Of a stretch of 42,776 nt of DNA, positions 1 to 8,613 are shown piece after piece; the stretch's first letter is position 1, and the number at the start of each line of letters is the position of its first letter. The notes below the pieces were generated by a model that was not told where the DNA came from, made no database searches, and saw only the letters and a program-made list of their open reading frames with translations. This DNA is from Methylotenera sp. (GTDB lineage Bacteria; Pseudomonadota; Gammaproteobacteria; Burkholderiales; Methylophilaceae). The stretch covers positions 1-42,776 of the forward strand of contig JAUSAG010000038.1 of NCBI GenBank assembly GCA_030652995.1, read 5' to 3'. Made by a program: the position numbers and the translations under genes.

Positions 1-194
1 AAAGAAAAGAAACGGTGCAGGATTACTCGTAGTAAAGTAGGGGCGGAAGGCTCCGAACTGGTTGCGGCAACGCAATCTACGCTAAGTGAGACCGCGGTAA
101 GCCGTATGGGTGGCAACACTCATGCGCTCTGGTCGTTGACCTTAGAAACCCCCGCTACAACATCTGTATTTGGTGTTTAGCGGTGGGAGTCTTC
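1..194 (+). mobile_element. 3' end of a probable IS200/IS605-type (tnpB-like) element
   Basis: Frame 1 is open from the window edge to a TAG at 178-180. The tail is basic at first (KEKKRCRITRSK) and then rich in Ser, Thr and Ala, as the ragged C-termini of TnpB proteins often are. The stop lies inside an imperfect hairpin: 149-157 pairs with 178-187 (one mismatch) and 159-164 pairs with 172-177 around a 7-base loop. No T-run follows, so it does not look like a terminator. A subterminal right-end hairpin overlapping the end of the reading frame, which is also where omega RNA is encoded, is characteristic of IS200/IS605 elements. The diagnostic zinc finger and catalytic residues would lie outside the window, so this is inference. 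The end falls about 10 bases from the icd stop codon. Confidence 0.45.
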
Positions 195-198
195 ATCG

Positions 199-1464
199 TT
201 ACATGTTGGCAATGATTTCATCGCCAAATTCTGAAGTACTTACCTGAGTAGCATCTTCCATTTGGCTAGAAAAGTCACTAGTGACACGCTTGGCAGTAAT
301 TGCATTTGCAACCCCTTTGAGCACTAAGTCAGCCGCTTCTACCCAACCCAAATGACGCAACATCATCTCAGCTGAAAGAATTAACGAGCTTGGGTTGGCA
401 ATGTTTTTACCTGCAATTTTTGGGGCCGTTCCGTGCGTTGCCTCAAACATGGCTACGGTGTCGCTTAAGTTTGCACCTGGGGCAATGCCAATGCCACCTA
501 CCTGCGCGGCAAGAGCATCACTCATGTAGTCGCCATTCAAGTTAAGTGCGGCAATGACATCGTAATCTTGCGGGTGTAGTAAAATCTCTTGCAAAAATGC
601 ATCGGCGATACAATCTTTAATGACAATGCCATTCGGCAGTTGGCACCATGGGCCACCATCAATTTCAACCGCGCCAAACTCTTGTTTAGCTACTTCGTAA
701 CCCCAATCTCTAAAGCCACCTTCTGTGAATTTCATGATGTTACCCTTGTGGGTAATGGTGACCGATTTACGATTGTTATCAATGGCATACTGAATCGCCT
801 TGCGCACTAAACGTTGGCTGCCTTCGACTGAAACTGGCTTGATGCCAATCGCAGATGATTCTGGGAAGCGAATTTTTTTGCGCATGCCCATATCACTTAA
901 AAACGTGATGACTTTTTCTACTTCGTCTGACCCTGCGGCCCATTCAATGCCAGCGTAGATATCCTCAGTGTTTTCACGGAAAATCACCATATCAATTTTT
1001 TCTGGATGTTTAACTGGGCTAGGCACGCCGGTAAAGTATTGCACGGGGCGTAAGCACACATATAAATCAAGTTCTTGGCGCAAGGATACGTTGAGTGAGC
1101 GGATGCCACCACCCACAGGAGTGGTTAATGGCCCTTTAATTGAAATGACGTAATCGCGAACGGTTTGCATGGTTTCGCTAGGTAACCAAGTGTCTTTGCC
1201 TTCTTTATCTTTGCCATAGACGTTGACTGCTTTTTCACCGGCAAATACTTCCATCCATGAGATTTTTCGAGTGCTACCATAAGCTTTATTCACTGCGGTA
1301 TCTACGACTTTAATCATCGAAGGTGTAATGTCAACCCCTATGCCATCACCCTCAATAAATGGGATAATGGGCTGATCAGGCACATTCAGCGAGTTGTCAG
1401 CGTTAACGGTGATTTTTTCGCCAGTAAGCGGTACATTAATTTTAGAAGTTACTTTAGACGTCAT
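199..1464 (-). CDS. icd: isocitrate dehydrogenase, prokaryotic homodimeric type
   Basis: Oxidative decarboxylation of isocitrate to 2-oxoglutarate in the TCA cycle; cytosolic. The 421-residue product aligns along its whole length with E. coli Icd (416 aa). The substrate loop [12 protein letters not shown] (residues 119-130) holds Ser123, the equivalent of E. coli Ser113 that AceK phosphorylates. [23 protein letters not shown] and the C-terminal SEFGDEII are also present. The coenzyme site is unusual. Of the five E. coli NADP determinants (K344, Y345, V351, Y391, R395) only the Lys remains; the others are I350, A356, S396 and S400. This resembles NAD-using relatives, so NADP preference should not be assumed. 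The start has a good AGGA ribosome site. It is divergent from rluE with only 14 bases between start codons. Confidence 0.96.
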   Translation of the reverse strand: MTSKVTSKINVPLTGEKITVNADNSLNVPDQPIIPFIEGDGIGVDITPSMIKVVDTAVNKAYGSTRKISWMEVFAGEKAVNVYGKDKEGKDTWLPSETMQTVRDYVISIKGPLTTPVGGGIRSLNVSLRQELDLYVCLRPVQYFTGVPSPVKHPEKIDMVIFRENTEDIYAGIEWAAGSDEVEKVITFLSDMGMRKKIRFPESSAIGIKPVSVEGSQRLVRKAIQYAIDNNRKSVTITHKGNIMKFTEGGFRDWGYEVAKQEFGAVEIDGGPWCQLPNGIVIKDCIADAFLQEILLHPQDYDVIAALNLNGDYMSDALAAQVGGIGIAPGANLSDTVAMFEATHGTAPKIAGKNIANPSSLILSAEMMLRHLGWVEAADLVLKGVANAITAKRVTSDFSSQMEDATQVSTSEFGDEIIANM

Positions 1465-1478
1465 TCAAAATTCCTAAC

Positions 1479-2033
1479 ATGATAATTTTATTCAATAAAC
1501 CTTTTAACGTCGTGTGCCAGTTTAGTCCGCACGACCCTGGCAATGGAAAAGCAGGGCACGCCACGTTAAAAGACTTTATTCCAGTGCCCGATGTTTACGC
1601 TGCTGGACGATTGGATACAGATTCTGAGGGTTTGCTTATTTTAACCGATGATGGTGCATTACAACATCGTTTAAGTGATCCCAAACATAAAGAAATAAAA
1701 ACTTATTGGGTTCAGGTTGAAGGCGCGCCAGAAGATGCCGATTTACAATCATTGAGAGCGGGTGTTGATCTAGGTGATTTTGTGACGCAACCAGCCGCAG
1801 TGAGAATTGTCAGTGAGCCACAACATCTCTGGGCGCGTAATCCGCCAATACGTGAGCGCAAAGCCATCCCAACGACTTGGCTGGAGGTGAAAATATCAGA
1901 AGGAAAAAATCGGCAGGTACGACGCATGACGGCGAAAGTTGGCTTTCCAACCTTGCGTTTGATTCGGTATGCAATCGGGCATTACACACTTGATGGTATT
2001 GAGATCGGGCAGTATCAGGTGATCGCTAAATGA
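1479..2033 (+). CDS. rluE: 23S rRNA pseudouridine synthase, RluE type (RsuA family)
   Basis: Predicted to isomerise one uridine of 23S rRNA (U2457 in E. coli) to pseudouridine. The 184-residue protein is the short RsuA-family form without an N-terminal S4 domain, as in RluE. It starts [14 protein letters not shown], has [22 protein letters not shown] with the catalytic Asp at residue 46, and ends with the family motif GKNRQVRRM and a TLRLIR segment. The ATG gives the expected N-terminus but has no clear Shine-Dalgarno site. Its stop overlaps the next gene in an ATGA arrangement. The paralogue RluB can be excluded by length. Naming RluE is by similarity to the E. coli protein as I recall it. 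Confidence 0.9.
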   Translation: MIILFNKPFNVVCQFSPHDPGNGKAGHATLKDFIPVPDVYAAGRLDTDSEGLLILTDDGALQHRLSDPKHKEIKTYWVQVEGAPEDADLQSLRAGVDLGDFVTQPAAVRIVSEPQHLWARNPPIRERKAIPTTWLEVKISEGKNRQVRRMTAKVGFPTLRLIRYAIGHYTLDGIEIGQYQVIAK

Positions 2034-2566
2034 ATATCAGAGAGATGAAACCTATTGCAATTTTTCGCCATGCTGAAATCGAAGGCCCTAGATATTTAGC
2101 AACGTTTCTTGATGAGCAGTGTATCCCTTGGAAATTGGTTAAGATTGACCAAGGTGAGCCGCTACCGACGTCAATATTAGCTTATAGTGGTATGGCGCTG
2201 ATTGGTGGCCCCATGAGTGTGAACGATGATTTACCTTGGATTCCACCCCTGCTTAGTTTGATTCAGCAGGCCGTTGATGCTGATATTCCTGTGCTCGATC
2301 ATTGCTTAGGCGGTCAGTTAATTAGCAAAGCGTTAGGCGGTGTTGTCACCAAAAATGCAGTGAAAGAAATTGGCTGGGGTGAAGTGACCGTTAGTAAAAA
2401 TGATACAGCACGACATTTGTTTGGTGATATGCAGAGTTTTAATGGGTTTCACTGGCATGGTGAAACATTTAGTTTGCCAGCAGGTGCAGTGCACTTGATG
2501 GCAAGTCAACCCATCTCCGCGAGAATTCCCTCGACATGGGGAGGTTTAGTTGATACGGCGCCTTAA
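2030..2566 (+). pseudogene. class I glutamine amidotransferase, C-terminally truncated
   Basis: The 178 residues begin like a GMP-synthase-type stand-alone glutamine amidotransferase: KPIAIFRHAEIEGPRYL, GGPMSVND, and the nucleophile elbow VLDHCLGGQL with Cys92. FHWHGETFSLPAGAVHLMAS follows at about 140-159. At that point homology stops. Full-length relatives continue with a C-x-NQ-A-F segment and the catalytic His-x-Glu near the end (total about 230-240 aa), whereas here 19 unrelated residues and a stop follow. The break coincides exactly with a palindromic repeat that begins at 2506 and recurs at 16270. Two of the three triad residues are missing, so glutaminase activity is unlikely. The gene overlaps rluE by 4 bases; an alternative start is the ATG at 2045. 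The natural substrate of this family is not known to me. Confidence 0.8.
2506..2554. repeat. REP-like palindromic repeat, copy 1
   Basis: Bases 2506-2533 match 16270-16297 with a single difference; the first 21 are identical. This copy is bounded by TCAAC and GTTGA in inverted orientation. Inside, CGAG (2520-2523) and CTCG (2530-2533) can pair, and the CCATCTCC / GGGGAGG arms add a partial outer stem. It interrupts the amidotransferase gene, giving that gene its stop. The element is too short to encode anything and may be a REP or small MITE. Confidence 0.6.
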
Positions 2567-2616
2567 TACTGCAAATTGATATGTTAAAATCATGTAACTT
2601 TAATTGAGGTAGCATC

Positions 2617-3705
2617 ATGTCTGGTAACACGCTTGGCACACTTTTTACTTTTACTTCATTTGGTGAATCACATGGCGCTGCGATTGGCGGCGTGGTAGAT
2701 GGCTGTCCGCCAGGTTTAGCGTTGAGCGCCGAAGATTTGCAAATTGATCTGGATCGTCGTAAACCAGGCACCTCACGGCATGTGACGCAGCGTCAAGAGG
2801 CTGATTCGGTTGAAATTTTGTCAGGCGTATTTGAAGGCAAAACAACTGGTGCGCCAATTGGCTTGCTAATTCGAAACACTGATCAACGCTCGCAAGATTA
2901 CAGCAAAATTATGGACACATTCCGTCCAGGTCATGCAGATTATACTTATACACAAAAATACGGCGTGCGCGATTATCGTGGTGGCGGGCGCTCAAGTGCG
3001 CGTGAAACAGCGGTACGAGTTGCTGCTGGGGCCATTGCTAAAAAGTGGCTGAAAGAGCGCTTTGGTGTGATGGTACGTGGCTATATGAGTCAACTGGGTG
3101 AGATCGAGATTCCGTTTGAAACATGGGATGTCGTAAATGAAAATCCATTTTTCTCGCCTAATATAACAGTGTTGCCGCAATTGGAAGCTTATTTAGACAA
3201 GATTCGTGCTGAGCGCGATTCAGTTGGGGCTCAAATTACCGTGGTTGCGACAGGCGTGCCCGTAGGTTGGGGTGAGCCGGTTTTTGATCGCCTCGATGCT
3301 GAAATCGCCTATGCCATGATGAGTATCAACGCGGTAAAGGGCGTGGAAATAGGCGCAGGTTTCGCCAGTATTTCCCAGCGCGGCAGCGTACACTCTGATG
3401 AAATGATCCCGCAGGGCTTTGTGAGCAATCATGCAGGCGGTATTTTAGGTGGCATTTCTACCGGTCAGGAAATTCGTGTTAATGTCGCGTTAAAACCGAC
3501 TTCCAGTATTCCGCAAGCGCGTCGTTCCATTGATAAAAACGGCAATGCAGTCACGATGCAAACCACCGGTCGTCATGACCCATGTGTGGGTGTGCGTGCT
3601 ACGCCGATTGTAGAGGCGATGCTAGCTATGACGCTGATGGACCACGCACTTAGACATCGCGCACAAAATGCCGACGTGCAATGCGATACTCCTAAAGTTG
3701 TGTAA
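2617..3705 (+). CDS. aroC: chorismate synthase
   Basis: Last common step of the shikimate pathway: 5-enolpyruvylshikimate-3-phosphate to chorismate, with reduced FMN as cofactor. The 362-residue length is normal. Signatures run along the whole protein: [11 protein letters not shown] with His19 near the N-terminus, [15 protein letters not shown] around residue 128, and the C-terminal [20 protein letters not shown]. The ATG follows a GAGGT ribosome site. It lies 50 bases after the truncated amidotransferase, so it probably has its own promoter, and it ends in a strong terminator, so it appears monocistronic. Confidence 0.98.
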   Translation: MSGNTLGTLFTFTSFGESHGAAIGGVVDGCPPGLALSAEDLQIDLDRRKPGTSRHVTQRQEADSVEILSGVFEGKTTGAPIGLLIRNTDQRSQDYSKIMDTFRPGHADYTYTQKYGVRDYRGGGRSSARETAVRVAAGAIAKKWLKERFGVMVRGYMSQLGEIEIPFETWDVVNENPFFSPNITVLPQLEAYLDKIRAERDSVGAQITVVATGVPVGWGEPVFDRLDAEIAYAMMSINAVKGVEIGAGFASISQRGSVHSDEMIPQGFVSNHAGGILGGISTGQEIRVNVALKPTSSIPQARRSIDKNGNAVTMQTTGRHDPCVGVRATPIVEAMLAMTLMDHALRHRAQNADVQCDTPKVV

Positions 3706-3745
3706 TGGGTTTTTAAACGCAGACGCTAATTATTAATGGATTCAT

Positions 3746-3773
3746 AAAAAGGTCGGCAGCCGCCGACTTTTTT
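3746..3773 (+). terminator. rho-independent terminator of aroC
   Basis: A-run 3746-3750, stem GTCGGC (3752-3757) and GCCGAC (3762-3767) with a 4-base loop AGCC, then six T (3768-3773). It sits 40 bases after the aroC stop and 18 before the transporter start. Confidence 0.92.
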
Positions 3774-3790
3774 ATTGAAATTATCCCAAT

Positions 3791-4963
3791 ATGCATATAA
3801 AGCTTCATCGTCAACTTTCGCGCTTTTACTTTACCTACTACTTTTTTGTCGGTGCGTTTGTTCCATACTGGGGTTTGTATTTACAGTCAGAAAAATTCTC
3901 GCCAGCAGATATTGGTATTCTCATGTCTTTATTTCAAATTAGCCGTATTTTTGCGCCTAATTTTTGGGGGTGGTTGGCAGACCATACCGCTAAACGAGTG
4001 GTTTGGATAAAACTCACTGCGCTACTGGGTTTGTTGGGTTTTGTTGCGGTGTTTTGGGCGCATGGTTTTTGGGCTATCTTTTTTGTGATGGCGGCACTGA
4101 GCCTGTTTACCAGTTCCACATTGCCGCTTTCAGAATCGCTTACATTGGCGCACTTAGCCACTACTAACGGGCATTACAGCCGCATTCGCTTGTGGGGTTC
4201 GTTAGGTTTTATTGTCGCTTCTGTCATATTGGGTTTTGTGACGGAAGCTTATGGCATTCAGGCTCTGTTATGGTTTTTGCTTGCGGTGCAAATCATTCTA
4301 TTTGGATTAACGTTTAAGCTACCCGAAGCAAAAATCGCCCCGCATGACCATGATGAATTTTCTATTTGGCAAGTGGTTAAGCAACCCAATGTCATCGCTT
4401 TGTTGGTGGGTTGTGCGCTGATGGTCACCGCACATGGCGTGCTTTATAATTTTTACTCAATCTATTTGAGTCAGCATGGCTACAGCAAAAGCGTGATAGG
4501 GTTGCTATGGTCGGTAGGGGTAGTCTGCGAAATTGGCATTTTTATGCTCATGCCAAAGATCATGGCGCGCTTTAGTTTAAAAGCAATTTTGCTCATCAGT
4601 CTTACTTTGGCGGTGTTGCGATTTGGCATGATAGGTGTTGCCATAGATAGCCTAGTGTTACTGATCATCGCACAAACGCTACATGCTGCAACTTTTGGCA
4701 GTTTTCATGCCGCGTCTATTGAAGTAGTTACGCAGTTTTTTAATGGGCGCCATCAGGCAAAAGGGCAGGCGATTTATAACAGTGTGGCTTATGGCGTGGG
4801 CGGCACTATTGGCGGCGTAGCGGGCGGCTACGCCTTGCAGTACTTGGGTGGACAGCAAACGTTTATACTGGCTGCAATTTTCCCATTAATGGGTTTACTC
4901 GTGATCGCATTCGGGTTGAAGTTGATGCATAAACCTCAAAATACACAAGGTATGTTTAGATGA
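3791..4963 (+). CDS. major facilitator transporter, HcaT / phenylpropionate permease-like
   Basis: A 390-residue, strongly hydrophobic protein with about 12 predicted membrane segments. The start RQLSRFYFTYYFFVGAFVPYWGLYL, the SRIRLWGSLGF motif after TM4 (about residues 132-142) and the second-half LLWSVGVVCEIGIF resemble E. coli HcaT, the putative 3-phenylpropionate:H+ symporter, and the related nucleoside:H+ symporter group. The real substrate cannot be read from sequence, and no aromatic catabolism genes are nearby. The stop overlaps the next start (ATGA), suggesting translational coupling with the periplasmic protease. It lies directly after the aroC terminator. Confidence 0.85.
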   Translation: MHIKLHRQLSRFYFTYYFFVGAFVPYWGLYLQSEKFSPADIGILMSLFQISRIFAPNFWGWLADHTAKRVVWIKLTALLGLLGFVAVFWAHGFWAIFFVMAALSLFTSSTLPLSESLTLAHLATTNGHYSRIRLWGSLGFIVASVILGFVTEAYGIQALLWFLLAVQIILFGLTFKLPEAKIAPHDHDEFSIWQVVKQPNVIALLVGCALMVTAHGVLYNFYSIYLSQHGYSKSVIGLLWSVGVVCEIGIFMLMPKIMARFSLKAILLISLTLAVLRFGMIGVAIDSLVLLIIAQTLHAATFGSFHAASIEVVTQFFNGRHQAKGQAIYNSVAYGVGGTIGGVAGGYALQYLGGQQTFILAAIFPLMGLLVIAFGLKLMHKPQNTQGMFR

Positions 4964-5619
4964 AACGGATTGCTTTTTGGATGTTAAAATCACTCTCAAT
5001 CGTACTCGCGTTGTCGAGTGCTAGCGCTGTTGCGGATACGCAGATCAATGTTGTCGGGCTATTTAGCAATAAAGCGGTGGTGATGATTGATGGAGGAAAA
5101 CCCAAGATGTTGAGCGTCGGGCAAACTAGCGCAGGTGTTAAGCTAATTGCGGCTGACAGTAAAAGCGCTACTTTTTTAGTAGAAGGTAAAACTAAACAGC
5201 TGAAAATGGGGCAAGCGGCATCCATCGGTGGCGCAGATGCAAATAGCAGCCCCAGCGTGACTTTATACGCCGATGCACAGGGACATTTTTTCTCTGAGGT
5301 TTATATCAATGGTGCTCCGTTAAAATTTCTAGTGGATACTGGCGCCACTACCGTTGCACTGAACAGTGGTGACGCAAAGTCTGCCAAAATTGATTACAAG
5401 CGAGGTGAGCCCGTTAAAGTGGGAACAGCAAACGGTGTTGTAACGGCTTATCGTGTCACGATTGCTAATCTTAAAATTGGTGGTATTACACTAAGTCAAG
5501 TAGAAGGAAGTGTGTTGGAAGGTGGCTCCCCATCCGTAGTGCTACTTGGGATGAGTGCGTTAAATCGGTTAGATATGAAGCGTCAGGATATTGCGCTAAC
5601 TTTGACTAAAAAATACTAG
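4960..5619 (+). CDS. periplasmic retropepsin-like aspartic protease
   Basis: The 219-residue protein starts with a signal peptide (KR, then a hydrophobic stretch to about residue 22, cleavage likely near ASAVA-D). The N-terminal 100 residues form a small beta-rich region with a repeated LSVGQ / LKMGQ pattern. The C-terminal half carries the aspartic protease core: FLVDTGATTVAL with catalytic Asp126, then a downstream LLGMSALNRLDM segment that corresponds to the hydrophobic-Gly end motif. This matches the TIGR02281-like clan AA family of proteobacteria, which acts as a homodimer with one Asp per chain. The substrate is unknown. It overlaps the transporter gene by 4 bases and ends before a bidirectional terminator. 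Confidence 0.85.
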   Translation: MKRIAFWMLKSLSIVLALSSASAVADTQINVVGLFSNKAVVMIDGGKPKMLSVGQTSAGVKLIAADSKSATFLVEGKTKQLKMGQAASIGGADANSSPSVTLYADAQGHFFSEVYINGAPLKFLVDTGATTVALNSGDAKSAKIDYKRGEPVKVGTANGVVTAYRVTIANLKIGGITLSQVEGSVLEGGSPSVVLLGMSALNRLDMKRQDIALTLTKKY

Positions 5620-5628
5620 TTGCTATTT

Positions 5629-5646
5629 AATTTCGTGCACGAAATT
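5629..5646. promoter_or_regulatory. 18-base perfect palindrome (possible operator)
   Basis: AATTTCGTGCACGAAATT is its own reverse complement and lies 9 bases after the protease stop codon, in the gap between two convergent genes. A regulator-binding site is possible, but no start codon is close and no known box is matched. It could also be part of 3' mRNA structure. Confidence 0.35.
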
Positions 5647-5756
5647 GCACATCAGCATCATGCACGTGTTGAACGGTGTTATTTATATGTGCAGCAATCA
5701 ACAGGAACGGCGGTGTAGGTGATATTTCTCAACTGTAATGTGATCGCAGATTGACT

Positions 5757-5803
5757 TACTCATGATTAAAAGCCAGTGTCAGTGTGGCTTTTAATCATGA
5801 GTA
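5757..5803. terminator. bidirectional terminator hairpin
   Basis: Perfect inverted repeat of 19 bases (5757-5775 and 5785-5803) with a 9-base loop. It lies between the rightward protease gene and leftward folE2. The arms contain TTTTAAT / ATTAAAA runs, so both transcripts would end in an AT-rich tract. Confidence 0.8.
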
Positions 5804-5826
5804 TATTTTACACCCGACAAAACCAA

Positions 5827-6630
5827 CTATTTGCGTTTATCTTTTTCAATTAACGCATAAGCCGAGTGGTTGTGTATCGACTCAAAATTCTCCGATTCAA
5901 CCGTATAAGCTACAATGCGTTTTTCTGCATTTAATTGTGCCGCTACATCGCGCACCATATCTTCAACAAATTTTGGGTTGTCGTAGGCGCGTTCAGTTAC
6001 ATATTTTTCATCAGGGCGTTTCAGTAAGCCGTAAAGTTCGCATGAGGCTTGTTTTTCTACCAGATTGATAATGTCTTCAATCCATATAAAGTCGTTGACT
6101 AGCGCAGTAACAGTGACATGTGATCGTTGATTGTGTGCACCGTAGTCAGAGATCTTTTTGCTACAAGGGCACAGGCTGGTAACTGGCACCAGTACTTTAA
6201 CCGTGATGTCGTATTTACCCTGATGGATTTCACCGATAAAAGTGACTTCATAATCCAGTAAACTTTTGACGCCGGAGATAGGCGCCGCTTTGTTTACAAA
6301 GTAAGGAAATGTCATTTCAACATGGCCTGATTCAGCTTCAAGGCGGAGGACCATTTCACGTAGAATGGTTTCAAATGACTCGATAGAAATCGCATGTTCA
6401 TTCATGTTGAGAATTTCAACAAAACGTGACATGTGCGTGCCTTTAAAATGTTGCGGTAAGTGCACATACATATTGAAGACTGCCACGGTGTGTTGTTCAC
6501 CACCGAACTTGTCTTTAACAACGACAGGGTGGCGAATCGCTTTAATACCGACTTTATCAATGGCAAGATGGCGTGTATCTACTGTATTTTGCACATCTTC
6601 AATCGGACTTGCTGGCGTTGTTTGGCTCAT
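5827..6630 (-). CDS. folE2: GTP cyclohydrolase I, type IB (FolE2)
   Basis: Converts GTP to 7,8-dihydroneopterin triphosphate, the first step of folate and other pterins. The 267-residue protein has the FolE2 signature rather than that of Fol[24 protein letters not shown], with Cys154 as the likely metal/catalytic cysteine, and the family's [13 protein letters not shown] helix. In methylotrophs the same pterin precursor also feeds tetrahydromethanopterin, so this enzyme may supply the C1 carrier. That link is inferred. It follows dxs by 57 bases on the same strand and is probably the last gene of that operon. FolE2 enzymes are known to use metals other than zinc. Confidence 0.95.
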   Translation of the reverse strand: MSQTTPASPIEDVQNTVDTRHLAIDKVGIKAIRHPVVVKDKFGGEQHTVAVFNMYVHLPQHFKGTHMSRFVEILNMNEHAISIESFETILREMVLRLEAESGHVEMTFPYFVNKAAPISGVKSLLDYEVTFIGEIHQGKYDITVKVLVPVTSLCPCSKKISDYGAHNQRSHVTVTALVNDFIWIEDIINLVEKQASCELYGLLKRPDEKYVTERAYDNPKFVEDMVRDVAAQLNAEKRIVAYTVESENFESIHNHSAYALIEKDKRK

Positions 6631-6687
6631 TTTATTCCTACTTTGATTACTTTTTAGATAGCTGCTAAATAATAGTTGAGTATAACA

Positions 6688-8541
6688 CTAGGTTATTAGC
6701 TTCGCAATTGCAGAAGCGATGCCTTTTGCATCTAGACCACAATCTGTCAGCATGGTTGCATGGTCACCGTGTTCAATAAACTGGTCTGGCAAGCCCAGGC
6801 ACAGCGTTTTAATTGGATGTTTAATCGTGTGCTGCATATTCTGTAGCGTTTCTAAAACGGCAGAACCTGCACCTCCCATCACGCAATTTTCTTCTACCGT
6901 GACAATAAAAGCATGGTCATTGGCTAGCTTTTCGATCAGCGTAGCGTCAATCGGTTTTACAAAACGCATGTTGGCAACAGTGGCATCAAGTTGCTCGGCG
7001 GCCTCTAGCGCTGGGTCAAGCATGGAGCCAAAAGCTAAAATCGCTATTTTGTTTCCAGTGCGAGCAATTTGCCCTTTGCCGATGTCGATAGAGCTTAGTT
7101 CTGGGTTAATCACGGCACCTTTGCCGCTACCGCGCGGGTAGCGCACCGCAGCCACGCCATTGTATTGAAAGCCCGTAGTGAGCATTTGTCTGCACTCGTT
7201 TTCATCGCTGGGTGTCATGATCACTACGTTTGGAATGCAGCGTAAGTAGGTTAAATCAAAACTGCCCGCATGTGTGGGGCCGTCTGCGCCAACCAATCCA
7301 GCACGGTCTATGGCTAACAGTACCGGCAGGTTTTGCAGTGCAATGTCATGGATGAGTTGATCATAAGCCCGTTGTAGAAATGAGCTGTAAATCGCAACCA
7401 CGGGTTTTAATCCATCACAGGCCAAGCCAGCAGCAAAGGTCAGGGCGTGTTGCTCTGCGATGCCTACGTCAAAATAACGGTCAGGATAAGCTGCTGCAAA
7501 GGCATTTAAGCCAGAGCCATCGCACATGGCAGGTGTAATGCCAATCAGGCGGTTATCAACTGCCGCCATATCCACCAACCAGTCACCGAATACTTCGGTG
7601 TAAGTTTTTTGCGATTTTGCGTGAAGTGAATTGCCATTGAATGGGTCAAATTTGCCTACACCATGAAATTTATTTGGGTCATCTTCAGCCGGTTCAAAGC
7701 CTTTGCCTTTTTGCGTCACAATATGCAAAAACTGCGGACCCGGTAATTGTTTGATATTGTGCAGCGTATCAATCAAAGACTCTAGATCATGGCCGTCAAT
7801 CGGACCAATGTAGTTAAAGCCAAATTCTTCAAACAGTGTGCCTGGCATGACCATGCCTTTAACGTGCTCTTCAGCGCGTTTGGCAAACTCCATCATTGGA
7901 GGCACGGCTGAAAGCACCTTTTTACCGGATGATCTGACTTTATTGTAAAAACGGCTTGAAAGTAATTTAGTTAAATAGTTGTTGAGCGCGCCTACGTTGT
8001 TTGAAATGCTCATGTCATTATCATTGAGCACTACCAGCAGGTTGGCATCCATGTCGCCGGCATTATTCAAGGCCTCAAATGCCATGCCGGCCGTCATGGC
8101 GCCATCTCCGATAATGGCGACAGCACGCCGCTCACTACCGGTTTTTTGCGCTGCGACTGCCATGCCGAGGGCAGCTGAGATAGAAGTGCTGGAGTGCCCG
8201 GTGCCAAAAGTGTCGTATTCGCTCTCAGCGCGGCGTGGAAACCCTGCGAGTCCCTGAGGTTTGCGCAAGGTTTGCATACGCGTGCGACGACCCGTGAGGA
8301 TTTTATGCGGGTAAGTTTGATGCCCTACATCCCAAACTAGTTTGTCATCGGGTGTATTGAACACGTAATGCAGGGCGATGGTGAGCTCTACTACGCCTAA
8401 ATTAGAAGCTAAATGCCCGCCCGTTTTTGAAACGCCATCAATTAAAAATAAGCGCAACTCTTGCGCTAGTTGACTCAGCTGTTTACGGTCCAGCTGTCGC
8501 AGTTGTTGAGGGTAATCAATGGTGTCGAGTAAAGGGGTCAC
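6688..8541 (-). CDS. dxs: 1-deoxy-D-xylulose-5-phosphate synthase
   Basis: Condenses pyruvate and glyceraldehyde 3-phosphate, opening the MEP isoprenoid pathway. It is 617 residues, the usual length. The transketolase-like order is clear: [10 protein letters not shown] with His74, the thiamin diphosphate motif GDGAMTAG at 145-152 closing with [12 protein letters not shown] around residue 250, the catalytic Glu in [12 protein letters not shown] near 370, then the C-terminal transketolase domain. It lies 72 bases downstream of ispA, so isoprenoid precursor formation and prenyl chain elongation are made together. Confidence 0.98.
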   Translation of the reverse strand: MTPLLDTIDYPQQLRQLDRKQLSQLAQELRLFLIDGVSKTGGHLASNLGVVELTIALHYVFNTPDDKLVWDVGHQTYPHKILTGRRTRMQTLRKPQGLAGFPRRAESEYDTFGTGHSSTSISAALGMAVAAQKTGSERRAVAIIGDGAMTAGMAFEALNNAGDMDANLLVVLNDNDMSISNNVGALNNYLTKLLSSRFYNKVRSSGKKVLSAVPPMMEFAKRAEEHVKGMVMPGTLFEEFGFNYIGPIDGHDLESLIDTLHNIKQLPGPQFLHIVTQKGKGFEPAEDDPNKFHGVGKFDPFNGNSLHAKSQKTYTEVFGDWLVDMAAVDNRLIGITPAMCDGSGLNAFAAAYPDRYFDVGIAEQHALTFAAGLACDGLKPVVAIYSSFLQRAYDQLIHDIALQNLPVLLAIDRAGLVGADGPTHAGSFDLTYLRCIPNVVIMTPSDENECRQMLTTGFQYNGVAAVRYPRGSGKGAVINPELSSIDIGKGQIARTGNKIAILAFGSMLDPALEAAEQLDATVANMRFVKPIDATLIEKLANDHAFIVTVEENCVMGGAGSAVLETLQNMQHTIKHPIKTLCLGLPDQFIEHGDHATMLTDCGLDAKGIASAIAKLIT

Positions 8542-8613
8542 AAGTTAGGTGTCATCAATAATGAATGTGAGTGCAATGAAAATAATCGTAATTAGTGATG
8601 TTAAAATTAATTG

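Noticed and set aside
149-187. Rho-independent terminator of icd
   Set aside because: The hairpin has no T-run on either strand and the open frame on the plus strand ends inside it, which fits an insertion-sequence end better.
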